Counted from the stretch's first letter, positions 8,920 through 19,116 are shown. The stretch is DNA of 64,000 nucleotides from an uncultured Alphaproteobacteria bacterium (GCA_903897605.1 CAIUCH010000054.1:62001-126000); one strand, 5' to 3'. Numbers and translations: made by a program. Notes: generated by a model not told the origin, from the sequence alone.

Positions 8920-11672
8920 TGGGATTGGAAAAACCCATCACCGAATTGCCGCTGACGGCGCTGATCGATCCCGACGCGCTGCGCCGTGCGTTGACCGCCC
9001 TGGCCCGGGAAAGTTCGGACACCGGCAGCTTGCGCAAGGATGGGCTCGGCCTGATCAAGGCCGCGTTCCTGGCCGGGCGCGCCACGGTGCAGCATGCGGT
9101 GGAACAGGATGGCCTGCCGGGATTGCAGGCATCGCGCGCCCTGTCGGCGCTGCAGGATGCGCTGATCCAGGTGATCTACGATTTCGCGGTCAAGCATGTC
9201 TATTATGCCCAGAATCCCACCACCGCCGAACGCCTCGCCATTGTCGCCACGGGAGGCTATGGCCGCGGCGAGCTGGCGCCGGGATCGGATATCGACCTGC
9301 TGTTCGTGCGCCCCTTCAAGCAGACCGCCTGGGGCGAAAGCGTCATCGAGTTCATTCTCTACATGCTGTGGGATCTGGGGCTGAAAGTCGGCCATGCGAC
9401 GCGCTCGCTGGCGGAATGCGTGCGGCTGGCCAAGCAGGACATCACCATCCGCACCGCGGTGCTGGAAGCGCGTTACATCTGGGGCGACCACGCGCTTTAC
9501 GATCAGCTGCGCGTCAGCTTCTGGAAAGACGTCGCCACCGGCAACGGCCAGGATTTCGTGGAAGCCAAGCTGGCGGAACGCGAGACGCGCCATGCCCGCC
9601 AAGGCGAAAGCCGCTATCTGGTCGAACCCAACATCAAGGAAAGCAAAGGCGGGCTGCGCGACCTGCAGACGCTCTATTGGATCGGCAAATATCTCTATCA
9701 CGTCGAGGACGCATCCGACCTCATCCAGCACAATGTCTTCACCGCCGACGAGTATCGCATCTTCCAGAAGGCGGAAGCCTTTCTGTGGAATGTGCGGGTG
9801 CATCTGCATTACCTGCTGGGGCGGGCGGAAGAGCGGCTGTCGTTCGACGTGCAGACCGGGCTGGCGGCGGCATTGGGCTACAGCAATCCGGAAAAACCGC
9901 GCCGGGCGGTGGAAGCCTTCATGCGCGCCTATTTTCTGGTGGCCAAGGATGTCGGCGATCTCACCCGCATTTTCATCGCCGCGCTGGAGGAGCAGCACAA
10001 AAAGCCGAAAACCTCGCTCACCCGCATGCTGCCGGGCTTTCTGAAGCCGCGCGAGTCGAGTGACGATTTCTATGTCGAGAATGGCCGGCTGACCGCGGGC
10101 CCGCAAAGCTTCAGCCGCGATCCGGTCAATATCCTGCGCATCTTCCACATGGCGGACGATCGCAATATCGACATCCATCCCCATGCGCTGCGCACCCTGA
10201 CGCGTTCGCTGGACCTCATCACCGAGGATCTGCGCAACAATCCGCAGGCCAACCATATCTTCCTGGAAACGCTGACCTCGCGGCACAATCCGGAATGGGC
10301 GCTGCGGATGATGAATGAAGCGGGCGTGCTGGGCCGTTTCGTGCCGCAGTTCGGCCATGCCGTGGGCCTGATGCAATTCAACATGTACCACCATTATACG
10401 GTGGACGAGCATCTGATCCGCGCCGTGGGCAATGTCGCCTCGATCGAACGGGGTGAGCACGGCGAGGACAATCCACTCGCCACCGAAGTGGTCAAGCGCA
10501 TCCAGACCCGCTCGGTTCTCTATTGCGCCATCCTGCTGCACGACATCGCCAAGGGCCTTGGCGGCGATCACAGCGAGGTGGGGGCGCAGATTGCCCATAG
10601 CCTGTGCCCCCGGTTGGGCCTGACCCAAGCCGACACCGAAGCGGTGGCCTGGCTGGTGAAAAACCATCTGGTGATGAGCGACACCGCCCAGCGCCGCGAC
10701 ATCACCGATGCCATGACGGTAAGGGATTTCGTCGCCCAGGTGCAGACGCCGGAAATGCTGCGCATTCTGCTGGTGCTCACCGTGGCGGATATTCGCGCCG
10801 TGGGACCCGGGGTGTGGAATGGCTGGAAAGGCCAATTGCTGCGCGAACTGTATCACGCCGCCGAACAGTTGATGGCGGGCGGCGACCAGGCGCCGGCGCG
10901 CGGCGCGCGTGTCGAGTCCGCCAAGCTGGCGCTGGCCGCACGGCTGGCGGATGTGCCCGAAGCCGAGCGGGCGCAATTGCTGGCGCGGCATTATGACAGC
11001 TACTGGCTGGCCTTCGACACCGACGAACAGGAGCGTCATGCCCGGTTGATGCTGAAGGCGGACCGTGCGGGCGATCTGCTCACCGTCGCCGCCGAGCCCA
11101 GCAATTTCCGCGACGTGACCGAGATCATTCTCTATGCCCCCGACCATCCCGGATTGTTCTCGCAATTCGCCGGCGCCATCGCGATGTCGGGCGGCACCAT
11201 CGTGGATGCCAAAGTCACCACCACCAGTCACGGCTTCGCGCTGGACATTTTCTCGGTGCAGGACATGGAAGGACTGGCCTTCGACGATCCCGACCGGCTG
11301 GGCCGGCTGAAACAGACCATCGAAAAGACCGTGCGGGGCGAGATCTGGCCGCGCCGCGCGCTGACCGACAAGCGGCCGCTGCGCACCCGGACCAGCGCCT
11401 TCACCATCACGCCCAAGGTGCATTTCGACAATGAAGCGTCGCAGATTGCCAGTGTGATCGAAGTGGAAGGGCTGGACCGGCCTGGCTTCCTTTATGACGT
11501 CACCCAGGCCCTGTTTGAATCCGGACTCTCGATCTCGACTTCGATGATCGCCACCTATGGCGAGCGGGCGGTGGACGTTTTCTATGTCCGGGACGGTTTC
11601 GGCCACAAGATCCGTCATCCCCACCGTATCGCCGCGATCGAAGAGCGGCTGAAACAGGCGCTGGAGAATTGA
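8919..11672 (+). CDS. glnD: Bifunctional PII uridylyltransferase / uridylyl-removing enzyme
   Basis: GlnD adds UMP to PII proteins when glutamine is low and removes it when high, setting nitrogen control. The 917-residue product has the four expected domains: nucleotidyltransferase with GGYGRGELAPGSDIDLLF (about residues 110-130), GlnD central domain, HD hydrolase with HHYTVDEH and LHDIAKG (about 490-550), and two C-terminal ACT domains starting near 730 (APDHPGLFSQFAG) and 846 (GLDRPGFLYDVTQALFE). Length is normal. ATG 8919 overlaps the preceding stop by one base. Confidence 0.97.
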   Translation: MGLEKPITELPLTALIDPDALRRALTALARESSDTGSLRKDGLGLIKAAFLAGRATVQHAVEQDGLPGLQASRALSALQDALIQVIYDFAVKHVYYAQNPTTAERLAIVATGGYGRGELAPGSDIDLLFVRPFKQTAWGESVIEFILYMLWDLGLKVGHATRSLAECVRLAKQDITIRTAVLEARYIWGDHALYDQLRVSFWKDVATGNGQDFVEAKLAERETRHARQGESRYLVEPNIKESKGGLRDLQTLYWIGKYLYHVEDASDLIQHNVFTADEYRIFQKAEAFLWNVRVHLHYLLGRAEERLSFDVQTGLAAALGYSNPEKPRRAVEAFMRAYFLVAKDVGDLTRIFIAALEEQHKKPKTSLTRMLPGFLKPRESSDDFYVENGRLTAGPQSFSRDPVNILRIFHMADDRNIDIHPHALRTLTRSLDLITEDLRNNPQANHIFLETLTSRHNPEWALRMMNEAGVLGRFVPQFGHAVGLMQFNMYHHYTVDEHLIRAVGNVASIERGEHGEDNPLATEVVKRIQTRSVLYCAILLHDIAKGLGGDHSEVGAQIAHSLCPRLGLTQADTEAVAWLVKNHLVMSDTAQRRDITDAMTVRDFVAQVQTPEMLRILLVLTVADIRAVGPGVWNGWKGQLLRELYHAAEQLMAGGDQAPARGARVESAKLALAARLADVPEAERAQLLARHYDSYWLAFDTDEQERHARLMLKADRAGDLLTVAAEPSNFRDVTEIILYAPDHPGLFSQFAGAIAMSGGTIVDAKVTTTSHGFALDIFSVQDMEGLAFDDPDRLGRLKQTIEKTVRGEIWPRRALTDKRPLRTRTSAFTITPKVHFDNEASQIASVIEVEGLDRPGFLYDVTQALFESGLSISTSMIATYGERAVDVFYVRDGFGHKIRHPHRIAAIEERLKQALEN

Positions 11673-11735
11673 TCCTTCGGGGCAACCCTTGAAGGCGGAT
11701 GCCGCGCAAGGCATAAACCCGCTCAAAGGAACTCC

Positions 11736-12752
11736 ATGACACACGCACCGTTAGTGTTTTCGGGCATGCAGCCCACCAACACGCTGCATCTGGGCAATTA
11801 TCTGGGCGCGCTCAAGAATTGGGTGCGCATGCAGAACCAGATGCCCTGCCTGTTCTGCGTGGTGGACATGCACGCCATCACCACCGACGCCGCCTATGGC
11901 AAGCCCGAGGAACTGGCGCGGGCGACCCGTGAAGTCGCGGCGGCCTATATCGCCGCCGGAGTCGATCCATCGCGAACGCCCATATTCAACCAGGGTCAGG
12001 TGCCCGAGCATGCCGAGCTGTCCTGGATCTTCAATTGCGTGGCGCGGCTGGGCTGGATGGACCGCATGACCCAGTTCAAGGAAAAATCCGGCAAGCACAA
12101 GGAACGCTCGTCGGTCGGCCTTTACACCTATCCGGTGCTGATGGCGGCTGACATCCTGATCTACAAGGCGACGCATGTGCCGGTGGGCGAAGACCAGAAG
12201 CAGCATCTGGAGTTGTCGCGCGACATCGCCCAGAAGTTCAACAATGATTTCGGCGTGCCCGATTTCTTTCCCCTGCCCGAGCCGGTGATCACCGGCGCCG
12301 CGACCAGGGTGATGAGCCTGCGCGACGGCACCAAGAAAATGTCCAAGTCCGAGGAAAGCGATCTGTCGCGCATCAACCTTACCGACGACGCGGATTCCAT
12401 CGCCAACAAGATCCGCCGTGCCAAGACCGATCCGCTGCCCCTGCCCGACAGCAAAGACGGCCTGAAGGACCGGCCGGAAGCGGAAAACCTTCTCAACATC
12501 TATGCCGCGCTGGCGGACAAAGGCCAGGAAGTGGTGATCGCGGAATTCGCGGGCCAGCAATTCTCGGCCTTCAAGCAAGCGCTTGCCGATCTCACTGTCG
12601 CCAAGATCGGACCGGTCACGTCGGAAATGCGCCGGCTCTTGGCCGATCCCGCCGAGATCGACCGCATTCTGAAATCGGGCGCCAGCCGCGCCCGCACCAT
12701 CGCGGTTCCGGTGATGGAAGAGGTCAAGCGCGCCGTCGGTTTTGTCCATTAG
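11736..12752 (+). CDS. trpS: Tryptophanyl-tRNA synthetase
   Basis: The 338-residue class I synthetase charges tRNA-Trp. The HIGH-like motif appears as [12 protein letters not shown] near residue 14 and the KMSKS loop as KKMSKSEES near residue 202. Residues for Trp recognition (CVVDMHAIT, the [14 protein letters not shown] helix) are present. The ATG follows AAAGGA by a few bases. The family size is normal. It lies between glnD and the folate genes, with no operon partner evident. Confidence 0.97.
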   Translation: MTHAPLVFSGMQPTNTLHLGNYLGALKNWVRMQNQMPCLFCVVDMHAITTDAAYGKPEELARATREVAAAYIAAGVDPSRTPIFNQGQVPEHAELSWIFNCVARLGWMDRMTQFKEKSGKHKERSSVGLYTYPVLMAADILIYKATHVPVGEDQKQHLELSRDIAQKFNNDFGVPDFFPLPEPVITGAATRVMSLRDGTKKMSKSEESDLSRINLTDDADSIANKIRRAKTDPLPLPDSKDGLKDRPEAENLLNIYAALADKGQEVVIAEFAGQQFSAFKQALADLTVAKIGPVTSEMRRLLADPAEIDRILKSGASRARTIAVPVMEEVKRAVGFVH

Positions 12753-12893
12753 AGCCGGGTTTTCGCGGGCTGCCGCTCGGCTGGGTGATTGTCTGGCACG
12801 CCTGCAGCCCGTCATCCTTGTTTGTACGGGATGGTCTTATTGGGTGTTCCGAGGCAAGGTGCGCGGCGATATCGGCTATCACTGATCCTTGAA

Positions 12894-13646
12894 ATGATGT
12901 CTGCGAAAACCGTTCTTGTCACCGGCGCCGCCAAGCGGTTGGGACGCGCCATCGCGCTGCACCTGGCGGGCGCGGGCTGGAATGTGGCGATCCATTATCA
13001 CGGTTCCGCCGACGAAGCCGAAAGCGCCGCCCAGGCCGTGCGCGCCCTGGGTGTGAAAGCCGCGACCCTGAAAGCCGATCTGTCGCGCGAGGAAGAAACC
13101 GCGCAATTGATCGGCCGCGCCGCAGCCGACCTTGGCCCTCTGACCGCACTGGTCAATTCCGCCTCGCTGTTCGAGAATGACGATTGGCAGAGCGCCAGCC
13201 GCGCCTCCTGGGATGCGCATATGGAAACCAATCTGCGCGCGCCGTTCCTATTGTCGCAGACATTCGCCCGGCAAGTTTCTGGCAAAGGCGCGATCGTCAA
13301 TATCCTGGATCAACGGGTGCTGAAGCCGACGCCGCAATTTCTGTCCTACAGCCTTTCCAAGGCGGGATTGCTTTGGCTCACCACCACCCTGGCCCAGGCG
13401 CTGGGACCTAACATCCGTGTCAACGCCGTGGGTCCCGGGCCCACCATGCGCAATGCGCGCCAGTCGGAAGAGGATTTCGCCCGCCAACGCGACGCCACGA
13501 TCCTGCAGCATGGCGCCGAGCCGGAAGACGTTGCCAAGGCCGTGCGCTATCTGCTGGAGGCCGAAGCCGTCACCGGCCAGATGCTGGCGGTGGATGGCGG
13601 CCAGCATCTGATCTGGCAGACCCCGGATGTACGGGGAAGCGAATGA
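12894..13646 (+). CDS. Short-chain dehydrogenase, pteridine reductase / FolM-like
   Basis: The SDR fold is clear: VLVTGAAKRLGRAIALHLA binds NAD(P), LVNSAS replaces the usual NNAS, and YSLSKAGL gives the catalytic Y-x3-K. The TGxxxR-LG pattern (GAAKRLG) and the AVGPGPTM and QMLAVDGGQHL segments match FolM/PTR1-type pteridine reductases that reduce dihydromonapterin or dihydrofolate. The neighbouring folB, overlapping or within 10 bases, supports a pterin role. The Ser of the catalytic triad is replaced in the local ILDQRV motif, as in FolM and PTR1 where an Asp takes the role. Start may be ATG 12894 or 12897. Confidence 0.85.
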   Translation: MMSAKTVLVTGAAKRLGRAIALHLAGAGWNVAIHYHGSADEAESAAQAVRALGVKAATLKADLSREEETAQLIGRAAADLGPLTALVNSASLFENDDWQSASRASWDAHMETNLRAPFLLSQTFARQVSGKGAIVNILDQRVLKPTPQFLSYSLSKAGLLWLTTTLAQALGPNIRVNAVGPGPTMRNARQSEEDFARQRDATILQHGAEPEDVAKAVRYLLEAEAVTGQMLAVDGGQHLIWQTPDVRGSE

Positions 13647-13656
13647 GCCTTTTGCC

Positions 13657-14049
13657 ATGACCAAGCCCCAACCCCATATCATCGCCGATGCCGCGCGCGG
13701 CATCCGCCATGTCTTCATCCGCAATCTGGAACTGCCAGCCCAGATCGGGGTGTGGCGGCATGAACATGGCAAACAGCAGCCCGTGCGCATCAATGTCGAT
13801 CTGGCGGTGGAAGATTTGATCGATCTGGGCGATGACCTCGCCAAAGTCGTGGATTACGGTGTGATCGAGACCCGGATCCGCGAAATGATCGATCAAGGCC
13901 ATATCCGGCTGATCGAAACCCTGGCCGAACGGATTGCTGCCGCCTGTTTCGAGGATGATCGCGTCAAAACCGCCCGGGTCCGGGTGGAAAAACTCCATGC
14001 CCTGTCGAATGCGGAGTCGGCCGGCGTGGAAATTGAGCGCACGCGCTAA
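13657..14049 (+). CDS. folB: Dihydroneopterin aldolase
   Basis: FolB cleaves dihydroneopterin to 6-hydroxymethyl-dihydropterin in folate synthesis. The product (about 130 residues) shows VFIRNLELPAQIGVWRHEHG, DYGVIETRIREMI and LIETLAERIAAACF, the conserved core with the active-site Glu (ELPAQIGV and LIETLAE regions). ATG 13657 is preferred; ATG 13627 would overlap the preceding SDR gene by 20 bases and add ten residues. It probably forms a two-gene unit with the FolM-like SDR. Confidence 0.9.
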   Translation: MTKPQPHIIADAARGIRHVFIRNLELPAQIGVWRHEHGKQQPVRINVDLAVEDLIDLGDDLAKVVDYGVIETRIREMIDQGHIRLIETLAERIAAACFEDDRVKTARVRVEKLHALSNAESAGVEIERTR

Positions 14050-14061
14050 TATATTGAGGCC

Positions 14062-15933
14062 ATGGATTTCGAGACGCGCCCGCTGAAGGGCGCCGAGCGC
14101 ATCGCCGCCTACCTCAAGACCTTGCCCGATCAGCCCGGCGTTTATCGCATGCTGAATGCGGCGGGCGATGTTCTGTATGTCGGCAAGGCCAAGAGCCTGA
14201 AGAAACGGGTCAGTGCCTATGCCCGGGGCGGTGTCCATACCGACCGCCTCATCCGCATGGTGGCCGAGACAGCGGAGATGCTGTTCGTCACCACGGTATC
14301 GGAAACCGAAGCGCTGCTGCTGGAATCCAACCTGATCAAGCAGCTCAAGCCGCGCTACAATGTTTCCTATCGCGACGACAAAAGCTTTCCCAACATTCTG
14401 CTGCGTGAGGATCATCCCTTTCCGCAATTGCTCAAGCATCGCGGCGCCAAATCCGCCAAGGGAATCTATTTCGGTCCTTTCGCCAGCGCCGGCGCGGTGA
14501 CGCGCACCCTCAACACTCTGCAGCGTGCCTTCCTGCTGCGCTCCTGTTCGGATTCGGTGTTCGCCTCGCGCACCCGCCCCTGCCTGCTGTTCCAGATCAA
14601 GCGCTGCAGCGCCCCTTGCGTCGGCCGGGTCGATGAAAGCGGCTATCGCGAACTGGTGGAGGAAGCGGAAAGTTTTCTGCAAGGCAAAAGCCGTGGCGTG
14701 CAGGATGGGTTGATCCGGGAAATGACCCAGGCTTCCGACGCGCTGGATTTCGAGCGCGCCGCCCGCTACCGCGACCGGCTGAAGGCGATGAGCAACATTC
14801 AGTCCAGCCAGGCCATCAACCCCTCCACCTTCGACGAAGCCGATCTCTTCGCCGCCTACAGCGAAGGCGGCCATACCTGCATTCAAGTTTTCTTTTTCCG
14901 CGCCGGCCAGAATTGGGGCAACCGCCCTTACTTCCCCCGGCACGCCCCCGACATGGAGCTGCCGGAAATCCTGGAATCCTTCATCGGTCAATTCTATGAC
15001 GAGCGCACCGCCCCAAAATTGCTGCTGACCTCGGAGGAATTGCCGGGCAAGGCGCTGATGGCCGAGGCGCTGTCCTTGCGCGCCGAAACCAAAGTCGAGA
15101 TCTCGGCGCCGCGGCGGGGCGAGAAGCGCGAGATCATGGAGCGCGCTTTGACCAATGCCCGCGAACAGCTGGGCCGCCGCATGGCCGAGAACAGCGCCCA
15201 AGCGCAATTGCTGGACGGCGTCGCCGAAATACTGGGCCTGGATGCACCGCCCCGCCGGATCGAAGTCTATGACAATTCCCATATCCAGGGGGCGCATGCC
15301 GTCGGCGCCTTCATCGTGGCGGGCCCGGACGGCTTCGAGAAAAACCAGTACCGCAAATTCAACATCAAGACCGCCGATCTGGCGCCGGGTGACGATTACG
15401 CCATGATGCGCGAAGTGTTGACCCGCCGCTTCGCCCGCCTGATCAAGGACGAATCCGACGAAATCGCCGATTCCAAATGGAAACGCCCCGATCTGGTGCT
15501 GATCGATGGCGGCCCGGGCCAGCTTTCCATCGCAACCCAGGTCTTTGCCGATCTGGGTGTGGAAGACGTCGCGCTGGTGGGCATTTCCAAAGGCCCTGAC
15601 CGCGATGCCGGACGCGAACATTTCTACATTCCGGGCAAGGAAGCATTCCGCCTCGATCTCAAAAGCCCGGTTCTGTATTATCTGCAGCGGCTGCGCGATG
15701 AAGCGCATCGTTTCGCCATCGGCACCCATCGCAAGAAGCGCAGCGCCGCCATCGGCGCCAATCCGCTGGACGAAATCGGAGGCGTGGGGGCGTCCCGCAA
15801 GCGCGCTTTGCTGCAACATTTCGGCTCGGCTCGCGCCGTGGCGGCGGCGAGCCTGGCCGATCTGGAGACGGTGGGCGGGGTGAGCGGGACCTTGGCCCGG
15901 AAAATCTACGACTTTTTCCATCCCAACACGTGA
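14062..15933 (+). CDS. uvrC: UvrABC excinuclease subunit C
   Basis: UvrC makes both incisions in nucleotide excision repair. The 623-residue product has an N-terminal GIY-YIG nuclease domain ([20 protein letters not shown]), a cysteine-rich segment ([16 protein letters not shown]), a UVR domain near residues 218-245, the RNase H-like endonuclease domain ([30 protein letters not shown]) and C-terminal helix-hairpin-helix repeats ([18 protein letters not shown]). It begins 12 bases after folB and is followed 31 bases later by pgsA, a uvrC-pgsA order common in proteobacteria. Confidence 0.97.
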   Translation: MDFETRPLKGAERIAAYLKTLPDQPGVYRMLNAAGDVLYVGKAKSLKKRVSAYARGGVHTDRLIRMVAETAEMLFVTTVSETEALLLESNLIKQLKPRYNVSYRDDKSFPNILLREDHPFPQLLKHRGAKSAKGIYFGPFASAGAVTRTLNTLQRAFLLRSCSDSVFASRTRPCLLFQIKRCSAPCVGRVDESGYRELVEEAESFLQGKSRGVQDGLIREMTQASDALDFERAARYRDRLKAMSNIQSSQAINPSTFDEADLFAAYSEGGHTCIQVFFFRAGQNWGNRPYFPRHAPDMELPEILESFIGQFYDERTAPKLLLTSEELPGKALMAEALSLRAETKVEISAPRRGEKREIMERALTNAREQLGRRMAENSAQAQLLDGVAEILGLDAPPRRIEVYDNSHIQGAHAVGAFIVAGPDGFEKNQYRKFNIKTADLAPGDDYAMMREVLTRRFARLIKDESDEIADSKWKRPDLVLIDGGPGQLSIATQVFADLGVEDVALVGISKGPDRDAGREHFYIPGKEAFRLDLKSPVLYYLQRLRDEAHRFAIGTHRKKRSAAIGANPLDEIGGVGASRKRALLQHFGSARAVAAASLADLETVGGVSGTLARKIYDFFHPNT

Positions 15934-15964
15934 TTTCGGCAGTTAGCCCCCCTACACTCCGGTC

Positions 15965-16591
15965 ATGATCGGCCTGCCCAACGCCCTGACCATATTGCGG
16001 ATCGTGCTGGTGCCGGTCTTTGCGATCGCCTTTGTCATGCCCGGCGAGGGTTCGCGCATCGTCGCCTTCCTGGTGTTCGTGATCGCCGGGGTCAGCGATT
16101 GGCTGGACGGCTTTGCCGCCCGCAAGCTCAAGGCGGGATCGGAATTCGGCCGCATGCTGGACCCCATTGCCGACAAGGTGCTGGTGGCGGTGGCGCTGAT
16201 GATGCTGGTGGCCGAAGGCGATATCCGCCAATTCAACCTCACCACCGGCCTGCCCTCGCTGCTCCGCCTGGTGCCGGCCCTGATCATTCTCAGCCGCGAA
16301 ATTCTGGTGTCGGGCCTGCGCGAATTCCTTGCCGGCACACGGGTCAGCATGCCCGTCACCGCCATCGCCAAGCTCAAGACCGCGGTGCAGATGGTGGCGA
16401 TCGGCGCCATGATCCTGACGCCCCTGGCCGATACCTTCTTTCCCGGCATTCCGGCGCTCAGCTATGCCGCGATCGCTTATGGTCTTTTGTGGCTGGCCGC
16501 GGCGCTTACCCTCTATACCGGGGTGATCTATTTCAAGAACGGCCTGACGCATATTCGTCCCGGCCATGCACCGGTCAAGGACCAGGCGTGA
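15965..16591 (+). CDS. pgsA: CDP-diacylglycerol--glycerol-3-phosphate 3-phosphatidyltransferase
   Basis: PgsA makes phosphatidylglycerophosphate, the precursor of phosphatidylglycerol and cardiolipin, in the inner membrane. The 208-residue protein has about five to six hydrophobic helices and the CDP-alcohol phosphotransferase signature D-WL-DG-FA-AR-(x8)-G-(x3)-D-(x3)-D starting near residue 42 (DWLDGFAARKLKAGSEFGRM). Its TGA overlaps the GTG of moaD (GTGA), so translation of the molybdopterin genes is probably coupled to it. Confidence 0.96.
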   Translation: MIGLPNALTILRIVLVPVFAIAFVMPGEGSRIVAFLVFVIAGVSDWLDGFAARKLKAGSEFGRMLDPIADKVLVAVALMMLVAEGDIRQFNLTTGLPSLLRLVPALIILSREILVSGLREFLAGTRVSMPVTAIAKLKTAVQMVAIGAMILTPLADTFFPGIPALSYAAIAYGLLWLAAALTLYTGVIYFKNGLTHIRPGHAPVKDQA

Positions 16592-16833
16592 ACCTGCTAT
16601 ATTTCGCCTGGGTGCGGCAGAAGATCGGCAAGAGCGAGGAACAGCTGACGCCGCCCGCCAAGGATGTCGCCTCCCTGATCGCGCATCTGAAAAACCTGGG
16701 GCCCAATTACACCGAGGCTTTCGCCGATCTCAGCCGCATCCGCATCGCCGTCAATCAATGCCATGCCGGGCTGGACGCAAGCCTGGGCCCGGATGACGAA
16801 GTCGCATTCTTTCCGCCTGTGACGGGAGGCTGA
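16588..16833 (+). CDS. moaD: Molybdopterin synthase sulfur-carrier subunit
   Basis: MoaD is a ubiquitin-like carrier whose C-terminal Gly-Gly is thiocarboxylated and donates sulfur to precursor Z in the MoaD-MoaE complex. The 81-residue product starts MNLLYFAWVRQKIG and ends FFPPVTGG, with the terminal Gly-Gly intact. The start is GTG 16588, overlapping pgsA by four bases. moaE follows after two bases. Confidence 0.95.
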   Translation: MNLLYFAWVRQKIGKSEEQLTPPAKDVASLIAHLKNLGPNYTEAFADLSRIRIAVNQCHAGLDASLGPDDEVAFFPPVTGG

Positions 16834-16835
16834 CC

Positions 16836-17282
16836 ATGCAGACCCGCATTCGCATCCAGCGTGAGGATTTCGATCTCAATGCCGAGGTTTCGGCGCTGGC
16901 CGGGAATGGCGAGGCCGGCGCGGTGGCCAGCTTCACCGGCTATGTCCGCAAGGAGGGCGATCTTTCCACGCTCACCCTGGAACATTATCCGCACATGACC
17001 GAGGCGGAGATCATGCGCCTGGCAACGGAAGCGGGCACGCGCTGGCCGCTGACCGGCGTCACGGTGATTCACCGGATCGGCAGCCTCAAGCCCGGCGACC
17101 GCATCGTGTTGGTGGCGGTGGCGTCGCAACATCGCCAGGCCGCGTTCCAGGCCTGCGAATTCCTGATGGATTACCTCAAGACCCATGCGCCCTTCTGGAA
17201 GCAGGAAACACGCGGCGACAAGCAGCATTGGGTCGAGCATCGTCACGGCGATGACGACGCCGTCAAGCGCTGGGAGAAGTAA
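16836..17282 (+). CDS. moaE: Molybdopterin synthase catalytic subunit
   Basis: MoaE pairs with MoaD to build the dithiolene of molybdopterin. The 148-residue product has GAVASFTGYVR, LTLEHYPHMTE, the conserved VTVIHRIGSLKPGDRIVLVA strand region and KTHAPFWKQE with the active-site Lys near the C-terminus. It lies in the pgsA-moaD-moaE unit. The remaining moa genes are not in this window. Confidence 0.96.
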   Translation: MQTRIRIQREDFDLNAEVSALAGNGEAGAVASFTGYVRKEGDLSTLTLEHYPHMTEAEIMRLATEAGTRWPLTGVTVIHRIGSLKPGDRIVLVAVASQHRQAAFQACEFLMDYLKTHAPFWKQETRGDKQHWVEHRHGDDDAVKRWEK

Positions 17283-17310
17283 CAGCACAATTCCAGAATA
17301 TTTTTCCCGA

Positions 17311-17355
17311 GATCCCCTTCCCTCACGCGGCTTGCTCGCCGCGCTCGCCGGGGAT
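17311..17355 (-). repeat. Half copy of TCATCCCCGG palindromic element
   Basis: Read on the minus strand this begins CATCCCCGGCGAGC and ends GGGAAGGGGATC, with a short internal hairpin, like the left half of the elements at 3287 and 29551. It starts a few bases after the ilvE stop codon and sits between the converging moaE and ilvE genes. Confidence 0.6.
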
Positions 17356-17360
17356 GCCTG

Positions 17361-18251
17361 CTACGCAGGCACCTTCACGCCCCGAACCTCGTCCGCATAG
17401 GCGTTCATCAGCATTTCCGTCAGCTTGCCGGGCTTGAAGCGATAGGTGCCGATCTCCGACACCGGTGTCACTTCCGCCGCCGAACCGGTGAGGAAGCATT
17501 CCGAGAAATCGCTCATCTCTTCCGGCTTGATGTGGCGCTCGATCACCGGGATCTGGCGTTCCTTGGCAATGGCGATCACCGATTGGCGGGTGAGGCCGTT
17601 GAGGAAGCAATCGGGGATCGGCGTGTGCAGGCTGCCATCCTTGACGAAGAAGATGTTCGCGCCGGTCGCTTCCGCCACCAGCCCGCGATAATCCAGCATC
17701 AGCGCGTCGGCATAGCCGCGCGACTCCGCTTCATGCTTGGACAAGGTGCAGATCATGTAGAGGCCGGCCGCCTTGGCATGCACCGGTTCGGTGTCGGCTG
17801 CGGGGCGGCGCCATTTCGCAAAATCCAGCCGGATGCCCTTGAGCTTTTCTTCCGGGCTGAAATAGGACGGCCAGGGCCAGCAGGCGATGGCGACATGGAT
17901 CTTGGTGTTCTGGGCCGAGACCGCCATCATCTCGCTGCCACGGAACGCCACCGGACGGATGTAACCGTCCTTGATGTTCTGAACTTCGGCGGCGGCGATG
18001 CAAGCGGCGTTGATCTCGTCCTGGGTGAAGGGGATCTTCATGCCCAGCTGTTCGGCGGAAAAGAACAGCCGCGCGGTATGTTCCTTCAGCTTGTAAATCT
18101 TGCCGTTATAGATCCGCTCGCCTTCGAACACGGAGGATCCATAATGCAGGCCATGGGTCAGCACATGAGTCTTGGCGTCCTTCCAGGGCACCAATTGGCC
18201 GTCGAACCACAGGCTGCCGTCACGCTGGTCGAAGGGGATCACATCTGCCAT
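17361..18251 (-). CDS. ilvE: Branched-chain amino acid aminotransferase
   Basis: IlvE is a fold type IV PLP enzyme that exchanges amino groups between glutamate and the keto acids of Leu, Ile and Val. The 296-residue product has HGLHYGSSVFEGER near the start, the PLP lysine in VHAKAAGLYM, LMLDYRGLVAEATGANIFFV and CFLTGSAAEVTPV binding the phosphate. Length is normal for the bacterial enzyme. It is transcribed alone; its promoter should lie in the 169-base divergent gap before the response-regulator gene at 18421. Confidence 0.95.
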   Translation of the reverse strand: MADVIPFDQRDGSLWFDGQLVPWKDAKTHVLTHGLHYGSSVFEGERIYNGKIYKLKEHTARLFFSAEQLGMKIPFTQDEINAACIAAAEVQNIKDGYIRPVAFRGSEMMAVSAQNTKIHVAIACWPWPSYFSPEEKLKGIRLDFAKWRRPAADTEPVHAKAAGLYMICTLSKHEAESRGYADALMLDYRGLVAEATGANIFFVKDGSLHTPIPDCFLNGLTRQSVIAIAKERQIPVIERHIKPEEMSDFSECFLTGSAAEVTPVSEIGTYRFKPGKLTEMLMNAYADEVRGVKVPA

Positions 18252-18420
18252 TTTCGCCGTCCTTGACTCCCGGTCCCAAAAGGCCGGTTTCTTCGCTTTC
18301 GCCGGGGCATATAGAGGCCTTGCCCCGCTCCTGCCCAGGTTTTAGTTATGTCAGCATGGCGGACGCGAAAACCGCAAGACCCGGGCGCGGGATTATGACA
18401 GGCGATCGGGAATAGCAGCC

Positions 18421-19116
18421 ATGACCCCTGCCAAACCCTCGCTTTCCGACCCGCATCTGCTGGTGGTGGATGACGATGAACGGCTGCGCGCCCTGCTCAC
18501 CCGCTACCTGTCCACCAACGGGTTCCGGGTCAGCGCCGCCGACGCCCGCGCATTGATGAAAAGCATCGCTTTCGACTGCCTGATCCTGGATGTGATGATG
18601 CCAGGCGAATCCGGTTTGGAACTGGCGAAAGCCGTGCGCGGCCAGTCGCAGATTCCGATCCTGATGCTGACCGCGCGGGGCGACGCCGCCGATCGCATTG
18701 CCGGTCTGGAACTGGGCGCCGACGATTATTTGCCCAAACCGTTCGAGCCGCGCGAGCTTTTGTTGCGCATCAACGCGCTGCTGCGCCGCGCCACCCCGGT
18801 GGTGGAAAGCGCCACCCGCCCGGTCCGGATGGGCGAGGCGCTGTACGATCCTGCTGCGTCGCGGCTGACGCGCGGCGGCAAGCCGGTCAAGCTCACCAGC
18901 TCCGAAGCCGCATTGCTGCAATTGTTCGCCGCCAATGCCGGGCATCCTTTCTCCCGCAGCGATCTGTGCGCCCGGCTGGGCGTGGCGCTGGAACGTTCCA
19001 TCGATGTGCAGGTGACGCGCCTGCGTCGCAAGATCGAAGAGGACCCCAAGCTGCCGCTCTATCTGCAAACGGTTCGCGGCATTGGTTACGTGCTGGTGCC
19101 GGACCGCCATGGATAA
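18421..19116 (+). CDS. OmpR-family response regulator
   Basis: The 231-residue protein has a receiver domain with acidic pocket (VVDDDE), phosphoacceptor Asp in LILDVMMPGESG, the switch Thr in MLTARG and Lys in PKPFEPREL, followed by a winged-helix DNA-binding domain (LTSSEAALLQLFAANAG, DVQVTRLRRKIEEDP, TVRGIGYVLVP). It overlaps the kinase gene by eight bases. The arrangement resembles OmpR/EnvZ, but the target genes cannot be read from the window. Confidence 0.95.
   Translation: MTPAKPSLSDPHLLVVDDDERLRALLTRYLSTNGFRVSAADARALMKSIAFDCLILDVMMPGESGLELAKAVRGQSQIPILMLTARGDAADRIAGLELGADDYLPKPFEPRELLLRINALLRRATPVVESATRPVRMGEALYDPAASRLTRGGKPVKLTSSEAALLQLFAANAGHPFSRSDLCARLGVALERSIDVQVTRLRRKIEEDPKLPLYLQTVRGIGYVLVPDRHG

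Noticed and set aside
8814-11744. A very long open frame (976 codons) on the minus strand opposite glnD
   Set aside because: It is the antisense of a fully convincing glnD; its His/Gln/Gly-rich composition is typical of antisense frames in GC-rich genes.
13570-15921. A 783-codon open frame opposite uvrC and folB
   Set aside because: The real genes on the plus strand have all catalytic motifs; the opposite frame has none.
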